From the NCBI RefSeq assembly GCF_017948245.1, contig NZ_CP072865.1:397501-461500 (forward strand): DNA of 64,000 nt. Direction: 5' to 3'. The notes beneath the pieces were generated by a model, which ran no database searches, had not been told where the DNA came from, and saw nothing but the letters and a program-made list of their open reading frames with translations. The stretch comes from Rhizobium sp. NLR16a. GTDB taxonomy: Bacteria; Pseudomonadota; Alphaproteobacteria; Rhizobiales; Rhizobiaceae. Position 1 is the stretch's first letter. The number at the start of each line of letters is the position of its first letter. Positions 19,136 to 27,549 of the stretch are shown piece by piece. The position numbers were made by a program, and so were the translations under genes.

Positions 19136-19635
19136 CACCCCTGCTCCTTCCGCGCCAGCATGATGGCGCCGACCAAGGCCGCCAGCAGGATTACGGAGGC
19201 GGTTTCAAACGGCAGGAGATAGTCGGCGAAAAGTGCTGTGCCAAGCTGCCTGACCTCATCGCCGCCGCCCATCGCGACGGGCTCCACGACCGAAAAGCGG
19301 TCGCTCCAGAGCACCAGCACGAGCATCTCGACCCCGAGCAGGACGAGCAGTATCAGAGCCGGGAGGTTGCCGCCCGGCAAGAACCGCTGCAACACCGCTT
19401 CGCGCACATCGATCATCATGATCACGAACAGGAACAGGACCATGATCGCGCCGATATAGACGAAGATCTGGATGACCGCGAGCAACGGCGCCTCGAGCAA
19501 GACGAAGATTGCGGAGATCTGCAGAAAACACGCCATCAGCGCCAATGCGCTGTGAACCGGATTGCGCGCCAGGACCACCGTCAGGGCCGTGATCACGGAT
19601 ACCGCAGCGAACAGAAGAAAGAACCCCTGATCCAT
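19135..19635 (-). CDS. nuoJ: NADH-quinone oxidoreductase subunit J
   Basis: 166 residues with five hydrophobic segments. It has NuoJ features: [20 protein letters not shown] followed by [20 protein letters not shown], the pi-bulge helix region. The start at 19635 (MDQGFF) follows GGAGG by 10 bases. It is the first gene of the leftward operon J-K-M-like-small-L-M-N-A-B-C-D-E-F-G, so the main promoter should lie in the region to its right. Confidence 0.95.
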   Translation of the reverse strand: MDQGFFLLFAAVSVITALTVVLARNPVHSALALMACFLQISAIFVLLEAPLLAVIQIFVYIGAIMVLFLFVIMMIDVREAVLQRFLPGGNLPALILLVLLGVEMLVLVLWSDRFSVVEPVAMGGGDEVRQLGTALFADYLLPFETASVILLAALVGAIMLARKEQG

Positions 19636-20060
19636 CGACGCCGACCCTCCGACGCGAACTGCCACTCGGCGCGAGACGGCCGGGTTCGAGACTGCGCCGC
19701 AACTTCAGATGCCTTCGCAAATTGTGCCCTAGTATCGGATTTTTCACAAGATTATTGTCATCGGGGGAGCAAGATCGAGTCCGTCCGGATGTGGCGAAGG
19801 TCGCTTGCCAAGCGCGCGCTTTCGATGGGGCCTGCAAGCAGGCGAAGCCGACGACGCGGGACAGAAAACAACAAATCCTGCTTCCCAAATCAACATTCGC
19901 CAAGCCGCCAATAGGCGCATTGGTATAAGCTCGGGGCCGAGAAGGTAGAGCATGGACGGGCGAGAAATTCCTCTTGCAGGCCATCTTCGTCTCCCGGTTG
20001 AATGGTGGTCGACGAGGCTGGAGCGGCTGTCTCGATTGCCTTCTTGACATCCGTGGGCGC
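19636..20060. promoter_or_regulatory. upstream region of the leftward nuo operon
   Basis: About 425 bases between nuoJ and the DUF305-like gene, both leftward. It must contain the nuo promoter. I could not pick out a convincing -35/-10 pair, and I found no clear FNR-type TTGAT-N4-ATCAA site. Short reading frames here have no recognisable domain. Confidence 0.5.
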
Positions 20061-20555
20061 TTACCGCGCACCCTGATCCAGGCGCGTGCGGATCGCGTTC
20101 ATCTGCTCGATCTCCGCACGCTGGCCGCGCGAGATATTGGCGCAGAGCGCGACCAGTTCAGGATCGTTGAGGGCGGCTTCCCGGCACATGAGGATTGCAC
20201 CTGAATGATGAGGCACCATGGAGGCGATGAATTGGCGGTCGCCTATGAGAGCCTGTGTGCGAGTGCCTGCAAATGCCGCGACGAACAGGATCACAAGGCC
20301 GACATGGATTGCGGCGTTCAGCTTCCTGTTCCGGTACATGCCGCCCATGGTGGCGAGCATGATGATGCCCATCGGGGCCACCATCGTCAGCGCCATGTAG
20401 AGCATGTTGAGATTGTTCCGGAAATCGCTCCAGCCATCGATCATCGAAAACATCACGAAGTACATGACGATGAGGCTGAGGATCATGTTGACAGCGAACA
20501 TGGAATAGGGATGCCTGCTCATCTCCTCATGTCGGGAATTATGGTGGTCGCGCAT
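20061..20555 (-). CDS. membrane-anchored DUF305-like protein
   Basis: 164 residues. After a His-rich start (MRDHHNSRHEE), three hydrophobic segments (about residues 20-42, 52-75 and 83-101) are followed by a C-terminal domain reading MVPHHSGAILMCREAAL, typical of DUF305 proteins, whose His and Met residues are thought to bind metal. DUF305 genes often travel with copper-handling genes, and a multicopper-oxidase remnant lies close by. The start at 20555 follows GGAAGGAAG. The longer upstream frame is only the palindromic repeat. Function is not established. Confidence 0.8.
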   Translation of the reverse strand: MRDHHNSRHEEMSRHPYSMFAVNMILSLIVMYFVMFSMIDGWSDFRNNLNMLYMALTMVAPMGIIMLATMGGMYRNRKLNAAIHVGLVILFVAAFAGTRTQALIGDRQFIASMVPHHSGAILMCREAALNDPELVALCANISRGQRAEIEQMNAIRTRLDQGAR

Positions 20556-20597
20556 CGCTAACTTCCTTCCGGCCTCCGGACCGAGTCGGAAGGCGGT

Positions 20598-20698
20598 TAA
20601 AGCAATTCCAGGAAAAGTGCGAAGCCGTTTTCCCTCCGGAATCGCGTCAATCCAAAAGGTTAGAGCGGTTCTGCGCTTCCGTGAAAAGCTGAACCGCT
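20598..20698. repeat. 101-bp rhizobial double-hairpin repeat, copy 2
   Basis: Same element and same orientation as 5173-5273 (11 mismatches in 101). It lies just upstream of the DUF305-like gene. The two copies bracket 15.4 kb that contain nuoJ to nuoG. Confidence 0.85.
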
Positions 20699-20832
20699 CC
20701 AGATATTTCCGAGGCAACAACTCGGAGGCATATCGCCTTAACCTTGCATGGGCGGGTTGGTTCCCGGGTTACCAGAGCTTGCCGGATGCGGGAGCCCGAG
20801 CTTGCTGATCAGATCGCGCCGTCATAAGCGAT

Positions 20833-20941
20833 CTACGTCATCATCCCCGTCGCCATGTGGTCCAGGTGGTGGCAGTGCAGCGGCCAACGGCCGGGATTGA
20901 CGGTATCGAGCTGTGCCAGGTGGCTTCGTGTGATTGCCTCG
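20833..20941 (-). pseudogene. C-terminal remnant of a multicopper oxidase (CopA/laccase type)
   Basis: The minus strand reads VNPGRWPLHCHHLDHMATGMM then a stop at 20833-20835. This is the C-terminal copper-site signature of multicopper oxidases (HCHxxxH plus axial Met). Only about 34 codons remain, starting directly at the stop of gcd, with no N-terminal domain in the window. The gene appears to have been lost by a deletion joining its tail to the end of gcd. Confidence 0.7.
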
Positions 20942-23260
20942 CTAGTTCCCGTCTTTCAGGGAGAAGGCGAGTACATAGTCGCCGACATCAGTCGAATTTG
21001 CTGCTCCGCCAATCGAGACCAGAACATATTGCTTGCCTGTCTTCGGTGAGACGTAGGTCATCGGCGTCGCACTCGAGCCGACCGGCAGAGGAAATTTCCA
21101 GAGTTCGTTGCCGTTCTCGGCGTCATAGGCGCGGATGTAGTAGTCCTGGAAGCCGGCAAAGAAGACGACGCCGCCGGCGGTCGTAGATGTGCCAGCATAG
21201 GTCGGCAGGCCCATCGACATGGGTAAATTCATCTTGATCTTGAACGGTCCGAGCTGTTCAGCAGTCCCGGCCGGCACCTGCCATGCGATTTGGCGTGTGT
21301 TCAGATCCACGGCCGTCAGCGTGCCCCATGGTGGTTGCGTACAGGGAATGCGCAGTCTCGACGTCCATTTCTCGGTCGTCATACCATAAGGTGTGCCGCG
21401 CTGTGGGGCGGAGGGGCCGTGCGCGGTCGTGACGAGGGCGAAATCGACGTAATCGGCCCGCGGAACGAGGGCGAAGATGCTGGGAACGCGAATGTCGTTC
21501 ATGAAGACGCGGTTGTTGGCCAGGTCGACCGAGACGCTTCCCCAGTTGAGACCGCCCAGATTTCCCGGCTGCTGAAGTGCGGGATGCGTGCCGATCGGGG
21601 TGAAATCGCCGTCGTAGCGCATCTTGCGAAAGGCGATGCGGCAGGCCAGCTGATCGAACATCGTCAGGCCCCAGGCCCGCTGCTCCGTGACACGTTCCGC
21701 ACCGATCGTCGGCATGCCGACGGAATAAGGCTGTGTCGGTGACAGTTTCTCCTCCGGCGCGCCGCCCGTTTGCGGCACCGGCTTTTCCTGAACTTCGGCG
21801 AGGGGAAGGCCGGTCTGGCGATTGAGCAGGAAAAGCTGCCCACGTTTGGTGGTCTGCAAGATGGCCGGCACGGTGGCGCCATTGCCATCGGGCAGGTCGA
21901 TCAACAGCGGTTGGGCCGGCAGATCATAGTCCCAGATATCGTGATGCACGGTCTGGAATTTCCATCTCTCCCTGCCGGTCGTCACATCGAGCGCCACCAA
22001 TGTCGCGTTGTACTGATCGGCGAAAGCCGGACGACTGGCGCCGTAATAATCCGGCGTGGTATTGCCGAGCGGGGCATAGATGAGGCCGAGTTTGTCGTCG
22101 AAGGCGGCTGTCGTCCACATATTGGGCGTGGCGCGGGTGTAGGTCTCGCCTGCTGGCGGAAGCTTGGTGATCGCAGGATTGCCGAGATCCCAGGCCCATT
22201 CGAGCTCACCGGTCACCACGTTGAATGCGCGGATCACGCCTGACGGCTCGCCGACCTCCTGATTGTCGATGACCCAGCCTCCGATGACAATCAGGTTGCG
22301 GGCAATCAGCGGAGCCGATGTCTGGAAATAGTAGCCGGTCTTGATTTCACCCATGCCCTGAGAGAGCTGCACGGTGCCGTTGTCGCCGAAGCCCGTGCAT
22401 GGCGCGCCGGTCTTGCTGTCGATCTCGAGGAGGCGGGCATCGATGGTCGTCTGTATCAGGCGCTCGTTGCAGAGGCCATCGGGCGATCGGCTCTCCTCCG
22501 GCATCTTGTAATAGCCGAGGCCGCGGCAACGCTGCCAATAAGGCGCCGACGCCTTCGGATCGAAGGTCCAGCGGGGTTTTCCGGTATCGGCATCAAGGGC
22601 GGCGATCACATCCGTCGGCGTGCAGGTGTAGACCGTATCGCCGATCTGCAAAGGCGTGTTCTGGTCGACGCCGTCGCCTCTTCCGGTGCGATATGTCCAG
22701 GCAAGGTCAAGCTTGGCAATGTTGCCGCGATTGATCTGGTCGAATGGGGAATAGCGATCTCCGGCCGTGCTGCGGCCGTAGGATGTCCAATCGGAGGGGG
22801 AGTTGTCGCCTCTGACCGTCTTGTAGGCAGGAATATCGCCGGAGGGGCGGATCACCTGATGCGGCGTGAAAGCAAGGGCAAAGCCTGCGGCAAACAGAAT
22901 GGCGGCAAGCAGGGCGCCGCCGTGGAAGAGCTTCCGGCTGGCGGTCGGCAAACGCGCTGGTGCAAAAAGAAGCGCAAATCCCGCCAGCGCGATCGGGGAC
23001 ATCAAGCGTGCGAAGAGCCCCCAGAAATTGGTGCCGGACTCCCATAATGCCCAGGGAAGGGTGAAAACGGCGATAAGCAGGATGATGAGTGCGCCCAGTC
23101 GCTTGCGGCGCCATAGCAGAACGGCCGCAATGAGGTAGGCAAGCCCTGTGATTGCGTAATAGGGCGAGCCGCCGAGGCTGAGCAGCAAGGCGCCGCCTCC
23201 CATCAAGCCCAGTCCGATAAAGGCGAGAACGATACAGAACAGAGCGGCCAGAAATTTCAT
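20942..23260 (-). CDS. gcd: membrane-bound PQQ-dependent glucose dehydrogenase
   Basis: 772 residues. It oxidises glucose to gluconolactone in the periplasm and passes electrons to ubiquinone. The N-terminal 130 residues form about five membrane helices. The rest is a PQQ-type beta-propeller beginning WTSYGRSTAGDRYSPFDQIN, with repeated tryptophan-docking motifs (GKPRWTF, GRERWKF, ELEWAW). Length is near the roughly 800 of E. coli Gcd. Start at 23260 follows GAGGAACGA. PQQ synthesis genes are not in the window. In soil bacteria this enzyme underlies phosphate solubilisation by gluconate. Confidence 0.92.
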   Translation of the reverse strand: MKFLAALFCIVLAFIGLGLMGGGALLLSLGGSPYYAITGLAYLIAAVLLWRRKRLGALIILLIAVFTLPWALWESGTNFWGLFARLMSPIALAGFALLFAPARLPTASRKLFHGGALLAAILFAAGFALAFTPHQVIRPSGDIPAYKTVRGDNSPSDWTSYGRSTAGDRYSPFDQINRGNIAKLDLAWTYRTGRGDGVDQNTPLQIGDTVYTCTPTDVIAALDADTGKPRWTFDPKASAPYWQRCRGLGYYKMPEESRSPDGLCNERLIQTTIDARLLEIDSKTGAPCTGFGDNGTVQLSQGMGEIKTGYYFQTSAPLIARNLIVIGGWVIDNQEVGEPSGVIRAFNVVTGELEWAWDLGNPAITKLPPAGETYTRATPNMWTTAAFDDKLGLIYAPLGNTTPDYYGASRPAFADQYNATLVALDVTTGRERWKFQTVHHDIWDYDLPAQPLLIDLPDGNGATVPAILQTTKRGQLFLLNRQTGLPLAEVQEKPVPQTGGAPEEKLSPTQPYSVGMPTIGAERVTEQRAWGLTMFDQLACRIAFRKMRYDGDFTPIGTHPALQQPGNLGGLNWGSVSVDLANNRVFMNDIRVPSIFALVPRADYVDFALVTTAHGPSAPQRGTPYGMTTEKWTSRLRIPCTQPPWGTLTAVDLNTRQIAWQVPAGTAEQLGPFKIKMNLPMSMGLPTYAGTSTTAGGVVFFAGFQDYYIRAYDAENGNELWKFPLPVGSSATPMTYVSPKTGKQYVLVSIGGAANSTDVGDYVLAFSLKDGN

Positions 23261-23477
23261 TCGTTCCTCATCCAATTCGCTGCGCGATCGCCCGTATTCG
23301 TCTCCGACCGTGAAACGGCGCCTCGGGCAGCACAGCGCCATTGGACCGATGGTCAGCTATTCGTCCCGAAGCGGGCAGTCCCTCAAATTTTTCCTGATGT
23401 AGCTCTGGTCACTGACACGTGTCCCCGAGCCGGCAATGATGCTTGCGATTGCGTCAAAACTTCTGAAAGGGTCACTG

Positions 23478-24587
23478 ATGGTTCTCGGCGAAAAGCTTGA
23501 TCTGGCGAAGGGGCGGCCGACAGGATTTGACTACATGCGATTGCTGTTGGCCTTTTCGGTGCTTTGGATACATACGGCTCGCGTCACCTATGGCGATGAT
23601 CTGTTTTTGTGGGAAACGCCCCTGCGTCCTTTTATCAAGTCGGTGCTGCCCATGTTCTTTGCCTTGAGCGGGTTCCTGGTCGCCGGCAGTCTCGGGCGGT
23701 CGAAGACGTTGATCTCCTTTCTTGGCAATCGATTTATCCGGATTTACCCCGCCCTGGCAGTGGAAGTGTTTCTGGCTGCTTTTATACTTGGAGCGATCTA
23801 TACCGAGTATGACCTCAGTAACTACTTTACCGACCCCCAGTTTTTTGCATATCTGCTGAATGTCACCGGGCACATTCACTTCAATCTTCCGGGGGTGTTC
23901 CCGAGCAATCCTGACGCCGCGATGGTGAACGGGCAGCTCTGGACCGTGCCCTTCGAACTTGAATGCTACGTCGCGATTGCCGCGCTTTTCCTGCTCGGCG
24001 TGGTCAGGCGGCGCGTGCTCGCGCTCATCGCAACGACGGCGTTGATCGTGGGTTTTGGGCTTGCGAGATATTGGAAGCATGAAAGCAACTGGGCATCCAT
24101 GCCTACGACCGCGTCGGGGAATCTGCTGATCGGCGCCTTCCTCGTGGGCGTGACCATCTATCTCTATAGGGACAAGATTCTGTGGGATGTCCGCATCTTC
24201 ATCGCTGCTGTGGCCGTCATATTGTGGGCTTATTGGTTCAGCTCCTTTGGGGACTTCGTTGCCATTCCGGCTATTGGATATGTAACGGTCTTTCTCGGCC
24301 TGACCTCGCCCCGCAAGCTCGGAGTGCTTCAGGGGGCCGACTACTCCTACGGCGTATTCCTCTATGGCTATCCCATCCAGCAGGCCTTCGTCGCGCTCGG
24401 ACCCTGGGCGCATAACTGGTGGCTGAATGGGATCGTCTGCAGCATCATTGTCACTTGTTTTGCCGCCTTCTCATGGCGATTCATCGAAAGGCCGGCGTTG
24501 GAATTGAGGAAACAGGTGACCTGGCTCGAGAACCTCTACCTGCAGCGCGGCACAAGACGGGAATTGGCCGGCGCGGTTTTGAAATAG
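23478..24587 (+). CDS. acyltransferase family 3 (OafA/ExoZ-like)
   Basis: 369 residues, about ten membrane helices. The N-terminal FDYMRLLLAFSVLWIHTARV matches the family start, with the catalytic-type His, and FFALSGFLVAGSL follows. Such enzymes O-acetylate or otherwise acylate surface polysaccharides at the membrane. The start at 23478 lies 6 bases after AAAGGG, though an ATG 14 codons upstream is possible. It sits at the edge of the exopolysaccharide locus, so substitution of that polymer is a fair guess. Confidence 0.88.
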   Translation: MVLGEKLDLAKGRPTGFDYMRLLLAFSVLWIHTARVTYGDDLFLWETPLRPFIKSVLPMFFALSGFLVAGSLGRSKTLISFLGNRFIRIYPALAVEVFLAAFILGAIYTEYDLSNYFTDPQFFAYLLNVTGHIHFNLPGVFPSNPDAAMVNGQLWTVPFELECYVAIAALFLLGVVRRRVLALIATTALIVGFGLARYWKHESNWASMPTTASGNLLIGAFLVGVTIYLYRDKILWDVRIFIAAVAVILWAYWFSSFGDFVAIPAIGYVTVFLGLTSPRKLGVLQGADYSYGVFLYGYPIQQAFVALGPWAHNWWLNGIVCSIIVTCFAAFSWRFIERPALELRKQVTWLENLYLQRGTRRELAGAVLK

Positions 24588-24766
24588 GCTTCTCGACCGC
24601 CCATCCGGGAGTGTGCGTGACCAGCAGAGAGATCATCGGGGTTTGCGGTCGCCGCGAGCCTTGTTGATGCGCGGCGACTATTCCAGATGAAAGGCTTATG
24701 CCGACCGCAACATGACTTTTCGGATGTTGCTGCACCGAGTGCGCTGCATGTCAGCGCTGGAACCGT

Positions 24767-25789
24767 TCAGATTTCGCTACTGGAGATATTCTTCCAATCT
24801 TTCCAGCCTTCACCCTGAATGAGCCCGTGATCGGACAAGTCCTTCCAGTTCGTGTAAGTGCCCGTATCGTCATGGACGAAGTCAGTCATGTCCTTGCCGG
24901 AGGAGTAAACGGTGTATTCATCAGTATGCTGAGAACGATGCGCGGCATCGGAAACCTTATGCACGAAGGTCGATAGGAACTTGAAGTGGAGAAGGGCGCC
25001 GGATACGCAAAGTGCGCCGCGCATCTCGCCCAGATTCAGGGAAAGCGGCCAGACCTGGTGCGATGATTTGAGAAACAGCCGTTCACCTGTCACATAGACG
25101 AGAGGGATCTTGTTGAGCGCCGGCCCGTCCCACAGCCGATCGTGAAAATAGATGCGTCCGCGAACGCCGCCTTTGATCCATATTGTCCAGTTGCGTTCGT
25201 CGAAATGTGCGACATAGCCGGATCGGTCGAAAAGGTTGCAGACTTCGAGCGGGTTGCGGCCGGGTTCACATATGTTTTCGAGAACCGGACGCGGGCTGTA
25301 CATGTCGATCATGACCGAGCGGAGGGAATGGCCGCCAGTGGCTTCCATGTAGGCGGTCAGCTGATCGATCGGGCGGGTGTCGCAATGCGGATAGACCAGG
25401 AACTCGTCTGCATCGACATAAAGGACCCATTTCTCCCGGCAGTGCCGGTTGATGACCTCGTTGATCCAGTCGTTTCCGAACCTTGCCGCCTTGTAGGAGC
25501 CATGCGCCGAAAGGAGCGAGACATCGTCGAAGCCGGACAGCAATTCGGCCGTTCCGTCCGTCGAGCCGTTGTCGATGCAGATGAAATGCTCGAAGCCGAG
25601 ATCACGATAATATTGCAGGAAAAATGCCAGCCGATGGCCTTCGTCACGGATGACGCAGATGACCACGTGACGCGCCTGCCTGAGGCCGCTGCGCAACCGG
25701 TCGTAACGAACCTGCCGAGCCTTGAGCGACCGGCGCAGGCGAGCTTTTGCGTAATGCGAGATACTGGCCACGGAAACCCGATAACTCAT
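24767..25789 (-). CDS. glycosyltransferase family 2-like protein
   Basis: 340 residues. VVICVIRDEGHRLAFFLQYY and IDNGSTDGT are the nucleotide-sugar binding part, and WVLYVDADEFLVYP gives the DxD motif with the DEF extension of the Glyco_tranf_2_4/GT92-like group. No membrane helix, so cytoplasmic. It is followed on the left by no further leftward gene. The GT8 gene lies about 100 bases upstream on the same strand. The sugar donor and acceptor cannot be told from sequence. Confidence 0.85.
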   Translation of the reverse strand: MSYRVSVASISHYAKARLRRSLKARQVRYDRLRSGLRQARHVVICVIRDEGHRLAFFLQYYRDLGFEHFICIDNGSTDGTAELLSGFDDVSLLSAHGSYKAARFGNDWINEVINRHCREKWVLYVDADEFLVYPHCDTRPIDQLTAYMEATGGHSLRSVMIDMYSPRPVLENICEPGRNPLEVCNLFDRSGYVAHFDERNWTIWIKGGVRGRIYFHDRLWDGPALNKIPLVYVTGERLFLKSSHQVWPLSLNLGEMRGALCVSGALLHFKFLSTFVHKVSDAAHRSQHTDEYTVYSSGKDMTDFVHDDTGTYTNWKDLSDHGLIQGEGWKDWKNISSSEI

Positions 25790-25895
25790 ATTCCATCCTG
25801 AACATTATCCGTTCCCGGATTCATTAGGCTTGCTTCGAGAAGCCCGACAGACGGAGCGCAGAGCAATTTCGGCTGGTGGGAACAATGTGCGGTCA

Positions 25896-26807
25896 TCATA
25901 CGGCGTAATCGCCAACCAGCAGGCTCTGGATCCGCGGGTGGGGGCCGTTCCTCTCGATCGCGTGTTCGATACGTGCCCGCATCGACCGATATTTATAGAG
26001 CATCTTCCGATCGAAGCTTACTCCGCGATAGAGCGCGTTGTAGATCGGATGGGCTTTGCGCAGATCGATATAGACTTGGCTTTCCCGATCAGTCCATGGA
26101 AAGAAGGTTCCATGCCATGGCTTCGGATGCGCCATGTAGTGGACGATCGCCAGCGACGACATGTTCACCAGATGCAGAAACTGCTTGGGAAAGTTCCAGC
26201 GGTTGGACACGAGGATGAGCGATGAACCGCAAACGTAGTTCAATGCGCCCTGATCATGTTTGCCCTCGCAAGCCCCGGGATTGCTGGCAAAAAGCTCAAG
26301 CGCTTCCTGCCCGATCCAGCCGTTGCGATGGAACTTCAGGACCCCTGCATTGAAGTAGTGGTTGTCCTTTCCAGTGTTGAGGAAGTCCTGGACTGCCGTG
26401 TAATCGCGGGCGGCGAAAAACCGGCCCTCAGGCACGGTGGCGTTTTCGAGTTTGCCGAGATCGCTGACGATCTGGGTATCGCCATCGAGATAGATGATCT
26501 GGCTGTAATGGGCAGGCAGGATCTCGCAAAGGACAAGTTTGGCCATCGTGCTGACGCTGATGCGCCCCCTAAAATGCGAAGGGTCGAGCTTGCCGAGCGA
26601 ATCTTGCAGCGCGTCGGTCGCATCGACCAATTCGACTCCGCTCGCGGTGAGGAGGGCTCTCAACTCATTGAAATTGTCGAGACGTTCAGACATGAGCACG
26701 CAAACGTCGCTTGCGGGGCTTGCGAATTTGCGAGCCTGAAGCGCGGAAAGGATAGTTGGAAATGAATATTCGACATCCGTGACGTAGACGACGCATTGAT
26801 TGTTCAT
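25896..26807 (-). CDS. glycosyltransferase family 8
   Basis: 303 residues. It has the GT8 features: an N-terminal VVYVTDVEYSFPTILSAL, the metal-binding DxD in IIYLDGDTQIV (about residues 104-114), FNAGVLKFHRNGW, and the C-terminal HYMAHPKPWHG corresponding to the HxxGxxKPW motif. GGAAGGG precedes the ATG. GT8 enzymes are retaining galactosyl- or glucosyl-type transferases, probably acting here on the exopolysaccharide repeat unit. Confidence 0.87.
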   Translation of the reverse strand: MNNQCVVYVTDVEYSFPTILSALQARKFASPASDVCVLMSERLDNFNELRALLTASGVELVDATDALQDSLGKLDPSHFRGRISVSTMAKLVLCEILPAHYSQIIYLDGDTQIVSDLGKLENATVPEGRFFAARDYTAVQDFLNTGKDNHYFNAGVLKFHRNGWIGQEALELFASNPGACEGKHDQGALNYVCGSSLILVSNRWNFPKQFLHLVNMSSLAIVHYMAHPKPWHGTFFPWTDRESQVYIDLRKAHPIYNALYRGVSFDRKMLYKYRSMRARIEHAIERNGPHPRIQSLLVGDYAV

Positions 26808-27115
26808 GTCTTCACCCTTCCGGTACTCTTCAATGCGAGTGAGTGACTGCTCCCTTCAGGATAGCGGGAACAGTTGTTGATCGATCCGGCAGACCTGTCG
26901 TATGACAGGCTGGTCCGGTATATATTTCGGATCGCTGGACCGCTCGTTTGTTGAAACAGCATCCGGCCGCTGGCGGTTTTTGTGTGTTCCATTGTTGAGA
27001 CGCTCATCATGAAGAATGCCGTGCCTGTCACAGGGCCCCCTTTCGACATTTTGATCCGCGGCAGGACGATGGATTCCGGAAGCCTTATCGAAATGCAGAG
27101 GGAGGGAGGATCGTC
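26808..27115. promoter_or_regulatory. divergent intergenic region between GT8 and the ExoX-like gene
   Basis: 308 bases between genes transcribed away from each other, so promoters for both should lie here. A short inverted repeat, CCTGTC-N4-GACAGG (26894-26909), stands out. No gene was recognised. Confidence 0.4.
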
Positions 27116-27415
27116 ATGCTGATCACCACCTTGGTGGCGGCCGTGATTTCGATAGCTGCCGGCGCTTCGATCCGCGCCTGGGCCTTCGCGATTTTCGGAA
27201 TACTTGTGGCAATCGGCTTCGGCAGTGTGGCTTTCGCCGACGGGTCTTCGCTGATCGGGGCGATCGTTTCCGGTATCGCTTTCCTGATGCTCATGGAGAT
27301 CGGGTATCTGGCGGGCGTGTTCCTGTCCGGTTTTGCGCGCCGTAGCGCCAGATCGCGACAGAACAATTCCGCCGCCGATAACGTCGCAGCCACCAGCGAG
27401 CGCCAGCAGGGCTGA
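27116..27415 (+). CDS. small membrane protein, ExoX/SyrA-like
   Basis: 99 residues with two to three hydrophobic segments (about 5-18, 22-42 and 49-70) and a basic polar tail. A very strong ribosome site (GGAGGGAGG) lies 7 bases before the ATG, which argues for a real gene. The segment ending MEIGYLAGVFL resembles the VGYFLAVL-type second helix of the ExoX/SyrA family, small proteins that reduce exopolysaccharide synthesis by acting on the ExoY-type transferase. Lying within an exopolysaccharide locus supports this, but the match is weak, so the assignment is tentative. Confidence 0.55.
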   Translation: MLITTLVAAVISIAAGASIRAWAFAIFGILVAIGFGSVAFADGSSLIGAIVSGIAFLMLMEIGYLAGVFLSGFARRSARSRQNNSAADNVAATSERQQG

Positions 27416-27549
27416 CGGCGAAACAGGATCGGTCGCCCGTCCTTTCCACGGATGCGGCGCGGGCGATTGGCTGCGAAGCCACCCGGGCAGGCGCATGGCC
27501 GCAACGGCGTCCCGCCCTTGGCCTCGAACGAAACTCACGACTGAGGTCA

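Noticed and set aside
19636..20060. Search for an FNR/FixK box upstream of the nuo operon
   Set aside because: No TTGAT-N4-ATCAA or close variant was found, so oxygen control via FNR/FixK is not claimed.
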